DNA of 64,000 bases from Myxococcaceae bacterium (GTDB lineage Bacteria > Myxococcota_A > Polyangia > Polyangiales > Ga0077539), in assembly GCA_004297725.1 (NCBI GenBank), contig SCUS01000081.1, positions 62,001-126,000 of the forward strand. The letters are read 5' to 3'. Under the pieces are notes generated by a model, which searched no databases, was not told where the DNA came from, and saw only the letters and a program-made list of their open reading frames with translations. The position numbers and the translations under genes are program-made. Shown here piece after piece: positions 42,811-52,315 of the stretch; the first letter of the stretch is position 1; each line of letters begins with the position of its first letter.

Positions 42811-43080
42811 ATGTCGCTGCATACGACCATCAAGACCGAAATCATCGAGAAGTTCCGTCAGTCCGAGGGTGATACGGGCTCCCCGCAGGTCCAGATCGCC
42901 CTCCTGTCTGCGCGCATCTCCCAGCTCCAGGGGCACTTCGAGACCCACAAGAAGGACCACCACTCGCGCCGTGGGCTCCTGAAGATGGTCGGCCAGCGCC
43001 GCCGCCTCCTCGACTACCTCAAGAGCAAGGACGTCGCGGGGTACCGGAAGATCATCGCCGAGCTCAACCTCCGCAAGTAA
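42811..43080 (+). CDS. rpsO: 30S ribosomal protein S15
   Basis: The 89-residue protein is standard S15. The family signatures [29 protein letters not shown] and [14 protein letters not shown] are present. It binds 16S rRNA early in assembly of the small subunit. The gene is followed by pnp, an order conserved across many bacteria. It has its own strong promoter and short leader. Confidence 0.98.
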   Translation: MSLHTTIKTEIIEKFRQSEGDTGSPQVQIALLSARISQLQGHFETHKKDHHSRRGLLKMVGQRRRLLDYLKSKDVAGYRKIIAELNLRK

Positions 43081-43107
43081 AGCCTCCCTGGGCTCCCTCT
43101 GAACCAC

Positions 43108-43131
43108 CGCCTCACCGTTGCTGGTGGGGCG
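43108..43131 (+). terminator. hairpin after rpsO
   Basis: CGCCTCACC and GGTGGGGCG pair over 9 bp (one G-T wobble) around GTTGCT, 28 bp past the rpsO stop. No T-run follows. In E. coli the rpsO-pnp gap holds a terminator and an RNase III site; this may be the counterpart. The rest of the 269-bp gap to pnp shows no coding-like open frame. Confidence 0.5.
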
Positions 43132-43349
43132 TCGGTGTATTCGGGGAACCACCTCCGCGGTGCGGGGCGCACGTCGGCGCGCTCCGATCACCGCGAGGAC
43201 TTCGATCGGTCACGTCGCTCCGGTCTTCGCTTCGTGTGCGCGCGCCCAGGTCTCAGCGCGCCCAGGAACCGAGGACACCGAACGACCCGATCGACCCCGC
43301 CGTTCTCTTCCACGTCCCTTTCAGGCCGACGAGAGCAGAGGCATCGGGC

Positions 43350-45554
43350 ATGTCGATCATTCGTGAGAGCGTCGAGGTCGGATCCACCACCATCACCATC
43401 GAGACGGGTCGCATCGCCAAGCAGGCGAACGGCTCCGTGCTCATCAGCGCGGGCGAGTCCATCGTGCTCGTCACGGCGTGCGCGAGCGCCGACGAGCGCC
43501 CTGGCATCGACTTCTTCCCCCTGTCCGTCGACTACGTCGAGAAGACCTTCGCCGCGGGCCGCATCCCGGGCGGCTTCTTCAAGCGTGAGGGGCGCCTGCG
43601 CGACGAGGAGATCCTCGTGTCGCGGCTCATCGACCGGCCCTGCCGGCCGCTCTTCCCGGAGGGCTACCGCAACGACATCCAGATCATCGCGACGGTGCTC
43701 TCGGCCGACAAGGTGCACACCACCGACGTGCTCGCCCTCATCGGCGCCAGCACGGCGCTGCACATCAGCGACATCCCCTGGGCGGGCCCCATCGCGGGCG
43801 TCCGCGTCGGCCGCGTCGACGGGAAGCTCGTCGCCAACCCGACCTTCGACGAGATGGCCAAGAGCGACCTCGACATGATGGTCGCGGGCAGCCGCGACGC
43901 CATCGTGATGGTCGAGGGCGCCGCCGACGAGTTCTCCGAGGACGAGCTCATCGAGGCCCTGATGTTCGCCCACCGCAGCATGCAGGCGGTGATCGAGCTC
44001 CAGGAGCGCATCCGCGAGGCGGTCGGCAAGCCGAAGCGCGCCTTCGCCGGCAAGCGCCCGACGGAGGACATGTTCCGCCGCGTGCGCGAGGTCGTGGGCG
44101 CGGGCCTGAGCGACGCGTCGCGCACCCGCATCAAGGGCGAGCGCTACGGGAAGTTCAAGGCGCTCAAGACCCAGATGCTCGAGGCGCTCAAGCCCGAGTT
44201 CCCCGAGAAGGAGGGGCTGCTGAAGGAGGCCTTCAGCGAGGTGCAGGGCAACGTGATGCGCACGATGATCGTCGACGAGATGATCCGCATCGACGGTCGC
44301 GACAGCACCACCGTGCGGCCCATCGCCTGCGAGGTCGGGCTGCTCCCGCGCGTTCACGGCAGCGCGCTCTTCACCCGCGGCGAGACCCAGGGGATCGTCA
44401 CCAGCACCCTCGGCACCGCGCAGGACGAGCAGAAGATCGACGGGCTCATCGGCGAGAAGTGGAAGCGCTTCCTGCTCCACTACAACTTCCCGCCGTACTC
44501 GGTCGGTGAGACCAAGCCCATGCGCGGCCCCGGCCGCCGCGAGATCGGCCACGGCAACCTCGCCGAGCGCGCGCTGTCGCGGATGATCCCGCCGGCGGAT
44601 CAGTTCCCGTACACGATCCGCATCGTGAGCGAGATCACCGAGTCCAACGGGTCGAGCTCGATGGCCACCGTCTGCGGCGGCACGCTCGCCCTCATGGACG
44701 CGGGCGTCCCCATCAAGGCCCCGGTCGCGGGCATCGCGATGGGGCTCATCAAGGAGGGCGACAAGATCGCCATCCTCACCGACATCCTCGGCGACGAGGA
44801 CCACCTCGGCGACATGGACTTCAAGGTCTGCGGCACCGCCAAGGGCGTCACCGCGATCCAGATGGACATCAAGATCGAGGGGCTCTCGCGGGACATCCTG
44901 GAGAAGGCCTTGAAGCAGGCCCGCGACGCGCGGCTGCACATCCTCGGGCGCATGCTCGCGACGCTGCCGACGCACCGCACCGAGCTCTCCAAGTACGCGC
45001 CGCGCATCACCACCCTCAAGGTGAACCCGTCGCAGATCCGCCTCGTCATCGGCCCGGGCGGCAAGACCATCAAGGGCATCGTCGATCAGACCGGCGTCGC
45101 CATCGACGTCGAGGACGACGGCACGGTCAACATCGCCAGCTCCGACAGCGTGGCGGTGCAGCGCGCGATCGACATCATCCGCGGCCTCACCGCCGAGGCG
45201 GAGATCGGCGCGGTCTACAAGGGCACCGTCAAGCGCATCGTCGACTTCGGGGCCTTCGTGGAGATCTTCCCCGGCACCGAAGGGCTCGTGCACGTGAGCG
45301 AGCTCGCCCACACCCGCGTCGAGAACGTCGCCGACGTGATCAAGGAAGGCCAGGAGGTCGAGGTCAAGGTGCTCTCCATCGAGGAGGGTACCGGCAAGAT
45401 CCGCCTGTCGCGCCGCGCCGTGCTCCCGCTCCCCGAGGGCGAGGAGGGCGAGCGCGCCAAGGAGCGGATGGAGAAGTCGCACAACGAGCCGCCCCGCAGC
45501 TCGGGTGGCGACCGTCGTGGCCCGCCCCGCGGCGGCGACCGCCCGCGCCGCTGA
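43350..45554 (+). CDS. pnp: polyribonucleotide nucleotidyltransferase (PNPase)
   Basis: The 734-residue phosphorolytic exoribonuclease degrades mRNA from the 3' end. Two RNase PH domains are seen: FFPLSVDYVEKTFAAGRIPGG in the first and PYTIRIVSEI, then SSMATVCGGTLALMDAG in the second. They flank an all-helical domain. The KH domain (RLVIGPGGKTIKGI) and S1 domain (GTVKRIVDFGAFVEIFPGTEGLVH) follow, with a basic C-terminal tail (RRGPPRGGDRPRR). The start is ATG 43350 with AGAGG upstream; a further upstream frame is non-coding. It lies after rpsO and before asd. Confidence 0.97.
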   Translation: MSIIRESVEVGSTTITIETGRIAKQANGSVLISAGESIVLVTACASADERPGIDFFPLSVDYVEKTFAAGRIPGGFFKREGRLRDEEILVSRLIDRPCRPLFPEGYRNDIQIIATVLSADKVHTTDVLALIGASTALHISDIPWAGPIAGVRVGRVDGKLVANPTFDEMAKSDLDMMVAGSRDAIVMVEGAADEFSEDELIEALMFAHRSMQAVIELQERIREAVGKPKRAFAGKRPTEDMFRRVREVVGAGLSDASRTRIKGERYGKFKALKTQMLEALKPEFPEKEGLLKEAFSEVQGNVMRTMIVDEMIRIDGRDSTTVRPIACEVGLLPRVHGSALFTRGETQGIVTSTLGTAQDEQKIDGLIGEKWKRFLLHYNFPPYSVGETKPMRGPGRREIGHGNLAERALSRMIPPADQFPYTIRIVSEITESNGSSSMATVCGGTLALMDAGVPIKAPVAGIAMGLIKEGDKIAILTDILGDEDHLGDMDFKVCGTAKGVTAIQMDIKIEGLSRDILEKALKQARDARLHILGRMLATLPTHRTELSKYAPRITTLKVNPSQIRLVIGPGGKTIKGIVDQTGVAIDVEDDGTVNIASSDSVAVQRAIDIIRGLTAEAEIGAVYKGTVKRIVDFGAFVEIFPGTEGLVHVSELAHTRVENVADVIKEGQEVEVKVLSIEEGTGKIRLSRRAVLPLPEGEEGERAKERMEKSHNEPPRSSGGDRRGPPRGGDRPRR

Positions 45555-45580
45555 TCGTCCCCCCCTTCAGGTCACCTATT

Positions 45581-45608
45581 GCCCGTCGCGTGATTGTGCG
45601 CGGCGGGC
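45581..45608 (+). terminator. hairpin between pnp and asd
   Basis: GCCCGTCGCG and CGCGGCGGGC pair over 10 bp with one wobble around TGATTGTG, then TCCTTC. It lies 27 bp past the pnp stop and 23 bp before asd. It is a good candidate for terminating or attenuating the pnp transcript. Confidence 0.5.
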
Positions 45609-45630
45609 TCCTTCGGTAGAGAGAGCCACC

Positions 45631-46656
45631 ATGATCGATCCCATGGATGTGGTGCTCGTCGGCGCAACCGGCGCCGTCGGGCAGGAGATGCTCCGCGTGC
45701 TGGAGCAGCGAGACTTTCCCGTGCGTCGGCTGCGCGTCGTCGCGTCGCCGAGGTCAGCGGGCGGCACCGTCACCTTCCGCGGTCAGCCGGTGACCCTTCA
45801 GGCGCCCTCCGCGAGCGTCTTCGAGGGGGCCGCCGTGGCGCTCTTCTCCGCGGGCTCGTCCATCGCCCGGGAGTGGGGCCCGGTCGGCGCGGCCGCGGGC
45901 TGCCTCGTCGTCGACAACTCCAGCGCGTTTCGCATGGACGACGACATTCCGCTGGTGGTTCCGGAGGTCAACGGTCACCGCATCCCGAAGTCGGGCGGCG
46001 CGATCGTGGCCAACCCCAACTGCTCCACCATCCAGATGCTGATGGCCCTCAAGCCGCTGCACGACCTCGCGGGCCTCGAGCACGTCGTGGTCTCCACGTA
46101 CCAGGCCATCTCGGGCAAGGGCGCGCGCGCGGTCGACGAGTTCGAGCGGCAGCAGCGCGCGGTGCTGGAGGGCGCAGCGCCGCCGGTGGAGATTCTCCCC
46201 GGCGTGCTCGCGGGCAACCTCCTCTCGGACTGGAAGCACGAGCCCTCGGGCTTCTCCGAGGAGGAGCTCAAGATCGTCGCCGAGAGCAAGAAGATCCTCG
46301 AGCTCCGCGGCCTGCGCATGTCACCGACCTGCGTTCGTGTCCCGGTGCGCAACGCGCACTCGCAGAGCGTGTGGGCGCGCTTCCATCGGCCCGTGTCGCG
46401 CGCCGAGGCCATCGCCTGCCTTCGCTCGGCCCCCGGGGTGGTGGTCGACGACCGCATCGGCCCCGGGCTGCACCCGCAGCCGAGGGAGGTGTCGGGCACC
46501 GACGACGTGGCCGTGGGCCGCGTCCGCCAGGACCTCGATGACCCGAACGCGCTCTCGCTCTGGGTGGTCGGCGACAACCTCCGCAAGGGCGCCGCGCTCA
46601 ACGCCGTGCAGATCGCGGAGCGCGCCTTCGGTGTGACGCCTTCGACCAGGGCATGA
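45631..46656 (+). CDS. asd: aspartate-semialdehyde dehydrogenase
   Basis: The 341-residue enzyme reduces aspartyl phosphate to the semialdehyde, leading to lysine, threonine, methionine and diaminopimelate. The NADP motif is VGATGAVGQEMLRVL, the catalytic Cys131 is in NPNCSTIQM, and the substrate-binding region VSTYQAISGKG and late RVPVRNAHS are conserved. The start is ATG 45631. The gene is 76 bp after pnp, with the hairpin between. Confidence 0.96.
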   Translation: MIDPMDVVLVGATGAVGQEMLRVLEQRDFPVRRLRVVASPRSAGGTVTFRGQPVTLQAPSASVFEGAAVALFSAGSSIAREWGPVGAAAGCLVVDNSSAFRMDDDIPLVVPEVNGHRIPKSGGAIVANPNCSTIQMLMALKPLHDLAGLEHVVVSTYQAISGKGARAVDEFERQQRAVLEGAAPPVEILPGVLAGNLLSDWKHEPSGFSEEELKIVAESKKILELRGLRMSPTCVRVPVRNAHSQSVWARFHRPVSRAEAIACLRSAPGVVVDDRIGPGLHPQPREVSGTDDVAVGRVRQDLDDPNALSLWVVGDNLRKGAALNAVQIAERAFGVTPSTRA

Positions 46657-46754
46657 CGGTCCGCGTGACATCCTGGCAGCGCGTCGAGGGACGCAAAGCG
46701 CGCGAATCTGCGGCGATTCCCGGCGATCGTATCTCGGCTCCGGAGGAACGCGAC

Positions 46755-47930
46755 TTGCTCCATGCCTCCGGGATGTTTCGTCGTCAGGTGTGGATCGCGC
46801 TCGCGGTGCTCGTGCTCTCCTCTCCGGGGTTCGCCCAGGTGTTCACCAACATCTCCCGCTCGGGCTCGCCTCGGACGAGAGATCCGGGCGGTGTGCAGGG
46901 CTCGCTCAACACCACCTCGCCCATCGGCCGTCGCGACTGCGAGGGCGAGGAGTGGACCTTCACCATCAACTACTCCGCCAACCCTGGCGGGATGACCACC
47001 ACCTCGCTCCAGTACTTCGTCGGCGCCGACGCCATGGCCTGCGCGATGGCCAACGCCCGCGCGCCGGTGACGTCGGGCACGCCCCGCTGCTGGCCCATCC
47101 GCCAGACGCCGTCGCTGACCTTCACCAATCCGACGACGCCGCTCAGCTACACGGTGCGCATCCAGAGCCGCTACCTGATCGACCCCGAGGGCGGCAACTG
47201 CGTGACCCCGGGCACCACGCAGGGGACCTCCAACACCAACTACCTCGCGGTGCTGGCCTTCCCCCCGTCGGACTCCAACGTCATCGGGACTTACCCGATC
47301 TCGTATGACGTGACCCCTCCGGACGCGCCCACGGACGTCGTCGCGGGCCCGGGCGAGGGGGTCGCGGTGGTCTCGTGGACCTACCCCGGATCGCTCTCCA
47401 CGACGGCGGACGGAGGGACCACCACCGCCGCTCCGCCCGACCTCCAGGGGTACTGGCTGCTCTGCGATCCGCCCCCTGGCTCGGCGGCGACGGACGGCGG
47501 CTTGAGCGATGCCTCGGCGGTGCTCGACGGCGACGAGGAGGGGGGAGACGGCACCGGCGGCACCTGCGGCTCCTCCGCGCTCTCGACCATCGACCCCAAC
47601 GACAGCGAGGCCTTCGCCCGTTACCGGTGCAGCGACCTGATCGGCGCGACCGCGACCCGGGGCGTGGCGCAGGGCCTCACCAACGGGCGCGGTTACCGGA
47701 TGGCGGTGGTGGCGCAGGACCTCGCGGGCAACCGCAGCACCATCTCGGTCGCGGGCAACTGTGTGACCCCGGTGCCGATCACGGATTTCTGGGAGGCCTA
47801 CCGCGCTGCGGGTGGCCAGGCGCGCCCCGGGGCGTGCGGCGTCGGGGTGGGCCGCGTCGGCGGTGCCGGCGCGTGGATCGGTGTGGCGTTGGGCGTCGCG
47901 CTCTGGTCGCGGCGCAGGAGGACCCGATGA
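46755..47930 (+). CDS. exported protein with a CTERM-like anchor (MXAN_2561-type, from memory)
   Basis: The roughly 391-residue protein begins with a signal peptide (VWIALAVLVLSSPGFAQ). TTG 46755 has GGAGGA 8-13 bp upstream and is preferred; ATG 46773 lies six codons later without a ribosome-binding site. The mature part is beta-rich with one fibronectin-III-like region (TPPDAPTDVVAGPGEGVAVVSW), a Gly/Asp-rich insertion and several Cys. The end has a Gly/Cys stretch (GACGVGVGRVGGAG), a short helix (AWIGVALGVALW) and RRRRTR, an anchor signal akin to MYXO-CTERM. The next gene, an outer-membrane barrel, overlaps by 4 bp. I recall a myxobacterial pair named after MXAN_2561/2562 with this arrangement. 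Confidence 0.8.
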   Translation: MLHASGMFRRQVWIALAVLVLSSPGFAQVFTNISRSGSPRTRDPGGVQGSLNTTSPIGRRDCEGEEWTFTINYSANPGGMTTTSLQYFVGADAMACAMANARAPVTSGTPRCWPIRQTPSLTFTNPTTPLSYTVRIQSRYLIDPEGGNCVTPGTTQGTSNTNYLAVLAFPPSDSNVIGTYPISYDVTPPDAPTDVVAGPGEGVAVVSWTYPGSLSTTADGGTTTAAPPDLQGYWLLCDPPPGSAATDGGLSDASAVLDGDEEGGDGTGGTCGSSALSTIDPNDSEAFARYRCSDLIGATATRGVAQGLTNGRGYRMAVVAQDLAGNRSTISVAGNCVTPVPITDFWEAYRAAGGQARPGACGVGVGRVGGAGAWIGVALGVALWSRRRRTR

Positions 47931-48754
47931 GTCGCTGGTGGGCATGTGCGGTCGCGGGTCTTCTTGCCGGCTCGGCGCCGTCGATCGCCGGGGCGCAGAC
48001 CTTCGAGCTCTTCGGGCCCGACAGCTCTCGCAGCCGCCACGAGTCGACGCAGAACTTCCTCGTCGAGCTGCGCGGCGGGCCCTGGTACCCGGACGTCGAC
48101 ACGGAGTTCAACGGCCGCGCGACGCCCTTCGCCGACATGTTCGGCACCACCGACCGGCTGCTGCTCGGGGCGGAGCTCGACTGGCAGTTTCTCCGCATCA
48201 ACCCGATCGGCTCGCTGGGCCTCGGCGTCGGGGCCGGGTACACGTCCGCCTCCGCGGTCGCCCCGTTGACGCAGAACCCCATGCCCGCCGCGGCGAGCTG
48301 GGAGCGCCCGTCGGACGGTCAACAGACGTCGCTGCAGGTGATCCCGGGCTACGCGGTCGCGGTGATTCGCATCGACGTGCTCTCGCGCCGCACGGTGATC
48401 CCCCTGGTGCCGTATGTGAAATACGGGGTCGGGTATGCCTACTGGTGGATCACCAACGGCGACACCCTCTCCCGCCGCTCTCTCACGCTCTCACCCGGGG
48501 CGACCGCCAGCGACTCCGACCTCGGGCAGGCCGCCACCGGAGGCACCCTGGGCACCCACTTCGCGGCCGGGCTGATGCTCCGCCTCGACGTCTTCGAGCC
48601 CGCCGTGCAGCGCGCCTGGGACCAGCAGATGGGCGTCAACCACAGCTATGTGTTCGCCGAGTACGTGCGCTCCGACCTGAGCGGCCTCGGCGCGCGCCCG
48701 CAGCTTCGCCTCGGCACCGAGACATGGAACGTCGGCCTCGCGATGGAGTTCTGA
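47927..48754 (+). CDS. outer-membrane beta-barrel protein (MXAN_2562-type, from memory)
   Basis: The 275-residue protein has a signal peptide (WWACAVAGLLAGSAPSIAGAQ), then alternating beta-strands with aromatic girdles: VELRGGPWYPDVDTEF, FLRINPIGSLGLGVGAGY, PYVKYGVGYAYWW. It ends in NVGLAMEF, a terminal Phe fitting the outer-membrane insertion signal. ATG 47927 overlaps the preceding stop (ATGA), with GGAGGACCC just upstream. It probably works with the anchored partner at the cell surface, but the function is unknown. Confidence 0.85.
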   Translation: MSRWWACAVAGLLAGSAPSIAGAQTFELFGPDSSRSRHESTQNFLVELRGGPWYPDVDTEFNGRATPFADMFGTTDRLLLGAELDWQFLRINPIGSLGLGVGAGYTSASAVAPLTQNPMPAAASWERPSDGQQTSLQVIPGYAVAVIRIDVLSRRTVIPLVPYVKYGVGYAYWWITNGDTLSRRSLTLSPGATASDSDLGQAATGGTLGTHFAAGLMLRLDVFEPAVQRAWDQQMGVNHSYVFAEYVRSDLSGLGARPQLRLGTETWNVGLAMEF

Positions 48755-48810
48755 TCCGTCGACGACGGCTGACGGAGTCGCTTGGGGGGAATTGGGAAGG
48801 AGAGGGGGAG

Positions 48811-48835
48811 CGGCGCCTCGCGGTCGGAGGCGCCG
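48811..48835. terminator. hairpin between convergent genes
   Basis: CGGCGCCTC and GAGGCGCCG form a perfect 9-bp stem with a 7-nt loop, midway between the barrel gene and the SPFH gene. On the minus strand a C/T-rich stretch follows. It could terminate both transcripts. Confidence 0.55.
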
Positions 48836-48853
48836 TGACCGGCGGTGGGACGC

Positions 48854-50197
48854 TCAGCGCTGGGCGGGCGCCGCGGGGGGCACCGAGGGCGTGCCGCACT
48901 CGGGGCAGAAGCGCGCGCCAGCGGCCAGCTCGACGCCGCAGCCGGTGCAGTTCTTCTTCGCCGCCACCGCGATGTTGCCGCCGCACTCGGCGCAGAACTT
49001 CCCCGGACGCACCTGCGCGTTGCAGTGGGGGCACGTCACGGTGCTGCCCTGTCCCTGCGCCGCCGCGCCGCCGGCCACCGCGCCGGCCGCCATCGCGCCG
49101 CCGAGGGCGCCCGCGCCTGCGCCCACGAGGCCGCCGAGGGCGCCGCCCGCGAGGTTGGAGCCGAGCGAGGCGCCGACGCCGACCTGCGCGGCCATGCCCG
49201 CGAGCCCGGTGTTGCCGCCGCCCTGAGCGAGCCCGGCGCCCGCGCCGCGCATCGCCTCGAACTGGCCGAGGCGCCCGATGTCACCGCCGGCCATCTGCAC
49301 GTAGGCCGCGTCCTGGGCGCGGCGCTGGTCGAGCGCGAACTGCGCGGCCTGCGCCTGGTACTGCGCGGTCGAGACGCCCACCTGCGCGGCGGCCGCGGCG
49401 GCCTGCGCCTGGAGCGCGGCGCGCTGGATGGAGATCTCGTCGACCTGGAGGCCGACCATCTGCTCGGCGACCTTCTGGCGCATCTCGTCGAAGCGCTTCA
49501 CGTCCTCCTCGGGGACGTCGACCTCGAGCTTGGTGACCTTGACGATGCGGATGCCGGCCTGCGCCAGCTCGGTGGCGTTGGCCACGCAGGCGGCGGCGAG
49601 CTCGTCCTGCATGTCCATGATGTCGAGCACCGAGCGGCGCTGCTCGCGGGCGAGCTTGCCGATGGTGCTCTTCACCGTGTTGAAGAAGGAGTTCACGAAC
49701 CAGTCGAAGATGTCCGCGTGCTCCTGGTACTTCCGCATTCCGAAGTACTGGTAGATCAGGGTCTCGGGGTTCTCGACGCGGAGCAGGATCTCACCGTGGC
49801 AGCGCGCCCGGAGGCGGATGCTGGTCATCGGGTCGATCATGTTCCCGAGGGTGCCGCCGAACTTCTTGGGGAACGGGGTCCGCTTGACGAAGAAAAGCTC
49901 CGTCATGAGGAAGTTGCCGCCCGTGTACTGGTCGATGAAGTTCGAGAGGAACGGGATGTTCGCCGTCGACAGGGTGCAGCGCCCCGCGTCGAGCGACCCG
50001 ACCGGCCGACCCTCCTTGGAGAAGACGCCCCACTCGTCCGCGCGCACGGTGCACTGCGCGAACATCGGGATCGTCTGATCGGGGTGCTTCCAGATCAGAT
50101 CGTTGTTGTCCTCCGGGCGCGCGATCATCATCTCGCGGACGCCGTTCTTCACCACATCGCTCTGCAGGAAGTTCTTCGCGCTGTCGATCAGTCCCAT
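48854..50197 (-). CDS. SPFH-domain protein with C-terminal zinc ribbons (YdjI/virion-core-like)
   Basis: The 447-residue protein belongs to the group often named virion core protein or SPFH domain. Conserved N-terminal pieces are VVKNGVREMMIARPEDNND, then a PHB-like core with SRV-type strands and DIFDWFVNSFFNTVKS. A helical Gln/Ala-rich stretch and a Gly/Ala-rich linker (about 290-395) lead to two zinc ribbons (CPHCNAQV...CAECGG and CTGCGVEL...CPECGT). SPFH proteins assemble at membranes. No membrane helix is obvious. It lies downstream of ygiQ by 156 bp on the same strand; a modest hairpin (50277-50301) lies between them. Confidence 0.88.
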   Translation of the reverse strand: MGLIDSAKNFLQSDVVKNGVREMMIARPEDNNDLIWKHPDQTIPMFAQCTVRADEWGVFSKEGRPVGSLDAGRCTLSTANIPFLSNFIDQYTGGNFLMTELFFVKRTPFPKKFGGTLGNMIDPMTSIRLRARCHGEILLRVENPETLIYQYFGMRKYQEHADIFDWFVNSFFNTVKSTIGKLAREQRRSVLDIMDMQDELAAACVANATELAQAGIRIVKVTKLEVDVPEEDVKRFDEMRQKVAEQMVGLQVDEISIQRAALQAQAAAAAAQVGVSTAQYQAQAAQFALDQRRAQDAAYVQMAGGDIGRLGQFEAMRGAGAGLAQGGGNTGLAGMAAQVGVGASLGSNLAGGALGGLVGAGAGALGGAMAAGAVAGGAAAQGQGSTVTCPHCNAQVRPGKFCAECGGNIAVAAKKNCTGCGVELAAGARFCPECGTPSVPPAAPAQR

Positions 50198-50353
50198 GCG
50201 TGCTCACCGGCTCCTCTGGTGCGGGCGCTGCCCGACACCTACTACGCCACTCTGCGACGTCTTACGCGCGGTAGGCGTCGAGGCTTCCGAAGCCACTCGA
50301 CACCCACCGGCCGCGCCTTCGGGGCGCAACCATACTTTGCCCGTTACGGCGCT

Positions 50354-52285
50354 TCAACCGCGACGTTCGCGGCAGGGCCTGGGCTTCGCGCCCGCGCGCT
50401 GCTTGTGGATCGACAGCGATCCCTTCCCGGACGCCGGCGGCACCAGGCTGCCGGGCTTCGTCCCGATGAGGTCGGCCCGGCCGGCCTTGACGAGCGCCTC
50501 GCGGGTCTCCTCGTGGTGCGTCGGGTCCCAGTAGAAGATCAGCGCCTTCTGCAGCCGCTTCTCGTAGAGGTCGCGCGCCGTGTAGACCGGCGTGCGCGAG
50601 AGCGGGTCGATGCCCGTGAAGTACATGGTGGTGGCGAGGCTCATCGGGGTCGGGATGAAGTCCTGCACCTGGCGGGGCTTCATGTTCCTCGCCTTCAGCC
50701 AGAGCGCGAGGTCGACCATGTCCTTCAGCGTCGAGCCCGGGTGCCCGGAGATGAAGTACGGCACCAGGAACTGGTTCTTACCCGCCTCCTCGCTGGCGCA
50801 CTGAAACTGCTCGGCGAAGCGCTCGTAGCTCTCCACCGCGGGCTTCTTCATCTTGTCGAGCACCTCCTTGTTGGAGTGCTCCGGCGCCACCGAGAGCTGG
50901 CCTCCGGTGTGGTGCTTCGCGAGGGTCTCGATGAACTCCGGCGAGCGCTCCGCCAGGTCGTACCGGACGCCCGACGCCACGAAGACCTTCTTCACCCCCG
51001 GCTCCTCGCGCACCCGCTTCATCAGCGAGAGCAGGGGCTTGTGGTCGGTGATCAGGTTCTCGCAGATGCCCGGGTAGACGCACGAGAGCCGCCGGCACGA
51101 GCGCTCGATGTTCTCGTCCTTGCAGGCCATCTCGTACATGTTGGCGGTCGGGCCGCCCAGGTCACTGATGATGCCGTTGAAGCCGTCCATCCGGCGCATC
51201 GCACGCACCTCGCGGAGCACGCTCTCCTCCGAGCGCGAGGAGATCACCCGGCCCTCGTGCTCGGTGATGGAGCAGAAGGTGCAGCCGCCGAAGCAGCCGC
51301 GCATCGTGACGATGGAGTTGCGCACCGTCTCGAAGGCGGGGATGGGCGCGTCGTACTGCCAGTGCGCCTGGCGCAGGAAGGGCAGGTCGTAGAGCCCGTC
51401 CATCGCCGCCGTGTCGAGCGCGAAGGCGGGCGGGTTGAAGTACACCGCCTCGTGGTCGTGCGGCTGCAGCAGCGGTCGGCCGTTGCCGGGGTTGGTCTCG
51501 TACTGGAAGGCGCGGGACATCTCCGCGAAGGCCGTCTTGTCGGTGCGCGCCTGCTCGTAGGTGGGCAGCACCACCACGCCGCCGTCCGAGACGCGGGCGC
51601 TCGGCTGGATGTCCTCCCACTGGCCCTTTCGCAGCACGTACGCCGTGCCGCGAACGTCTCGGATCTGCTCGATGCGCTCGCCCGCCTTGAGCCGCCGAGC
51701 GACCTCCCACACGGGGCTCTCGCCCATCCCGAAGATCAGCAGGTCGGCCTTCGAGTCGAGAAGGATCGAGCGCCTCACGCTGTCGGACCAGTAGTCGTAG
51801 TGGGCGATGCGTCGGAGCGACGCCTCGATGCCCCCGAGCACCAGCGGCACCCCGGGGAAGGCCTGACGACAGAGGTTGGCGTAGACGATCGAGGCGCGGT
51901 TGGGGCGCAGCCCCGTGCGGCCGCCCGGGGAGTACTGGTCCTCCGCGCGGATCTTCTTCTGCGCGGTGAGCTTGTTGAGCATCGAGTCGAGGTTGCCCGC
52001 GGTGATGCCCACCATCAGCCGCGGAACGCCCATCCGCAGGAGGTCTTTCGTGTCGCGCCAGTCGGGCTGCGCGATCATCCCGACGCGAAATCCGCGGCCC
52101 TCCAGGAAGCGGCCGATCAGCGCCCCTCCGAAGGCCGGGTGGTCGACGTAGGCGTCGCCGTTGACGATGAGGATGTCGATCGCGTCCCAGCCGCGGGCTT
52201 CCATCTCCTCGCGGGTGGTCGGGAGGAAGCGGCGGAGGTCGCGCGGCGGCGCGTGGGCGCTCCGTCGGAGGGTTACGAGGTCCAT
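50354..52285 (-). CDS. YgiQ-family radical SAM protein
   Basis: The 643-residue protein carries the radical SAM cluster CxxxCxxC at Cys331, Cys335 and Cys338 ([11 protein letters not shown]). Family landmarks are [49 protein letters not shown] and [15 protein letters not shown]. The C-terminus has a short basic tail. The reaction of YgiQ remains unassigned. It starts only 30 bp from the divergent kinase gene, so their control regions must overlap or enter coding sequence. Confidence 0.95.
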   Translation of the reverse strand: MDLVTLRRSAHAPPRDLRRFLPTTREEMEARGWDAIDILIVNGDAYVDHPAFGGALIGRFLEGRGFRVGMIAQPDWRDTKDLLRMGVPRLMVGITAGNLDSMLNKLTAQKKIRAEDQYSPGGRTGLRPNRASIVYANLCRQAFPGVPLVLGGIEASLRRIAHYDYWSDSVRRSILLDSKADLLIFGMGESPVWEVARRLKAGERIEQIRDVRGTAYVLRKGQWEDIQPSARVSDGGVVVLPTYEQARTDKTAFAEMSRAFQYETNPGNGRPLLQPHDHEAVYFNPPAFALDTAAMDGLYDLPFLRQAHWQYDAPIPAFETVRNSIVTMRGCFGGCTFCSITEHEGRVISSRSEESVLREVRAMRRMDGFNGIISDLGGPTANMYEMACKDENIERSCRRLSCVYPGICENLITDHKPLLSLMKRVREEPGVKKVFVASGVRYDLAERSPEFIETLAKHHTGGQLSVAPEHSNKEVLDKMKKPAVESYERFAEQFQCASEEAGKNQFLVPYFISGHPGSTLKDMVDLALWLKARNMKPRQVQDFIPTPMSLATTMYFTGIDPLSRTPVYTARDLYEKRLQKALIFYWDPTHHEETREALVKAGRADLIGTKPGSLVPPASGKGSLSIHKQRAGAKPRPCRERRG

Positions 52286-52315
52286 GAGTGGCCGGCACTC
52301 TAGTAGACTCCGACC

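Noticed and set aside
43118-43366. Possible small gene between rpsO and pnp
   Set aside because: The frames overlap the hairpin and the pnp start, are Arg-rich, and have no ribosome-binding site or recognisable pattern.
50277-50301. Hairpin between ygiQ and the SPFH gene as a terminator
   Set aside because: The stem is two short 5-bp parts with a bulge and there is no T-run; noted in the SPFH entry but not called.
48845-52303. 1152-codon plus-strand open frame opposite the SPFH and YgiQ genes
   Set aside because: The minus strand encodes well-conserved proteins there; the plus frame is composition-driven and lacks domains.
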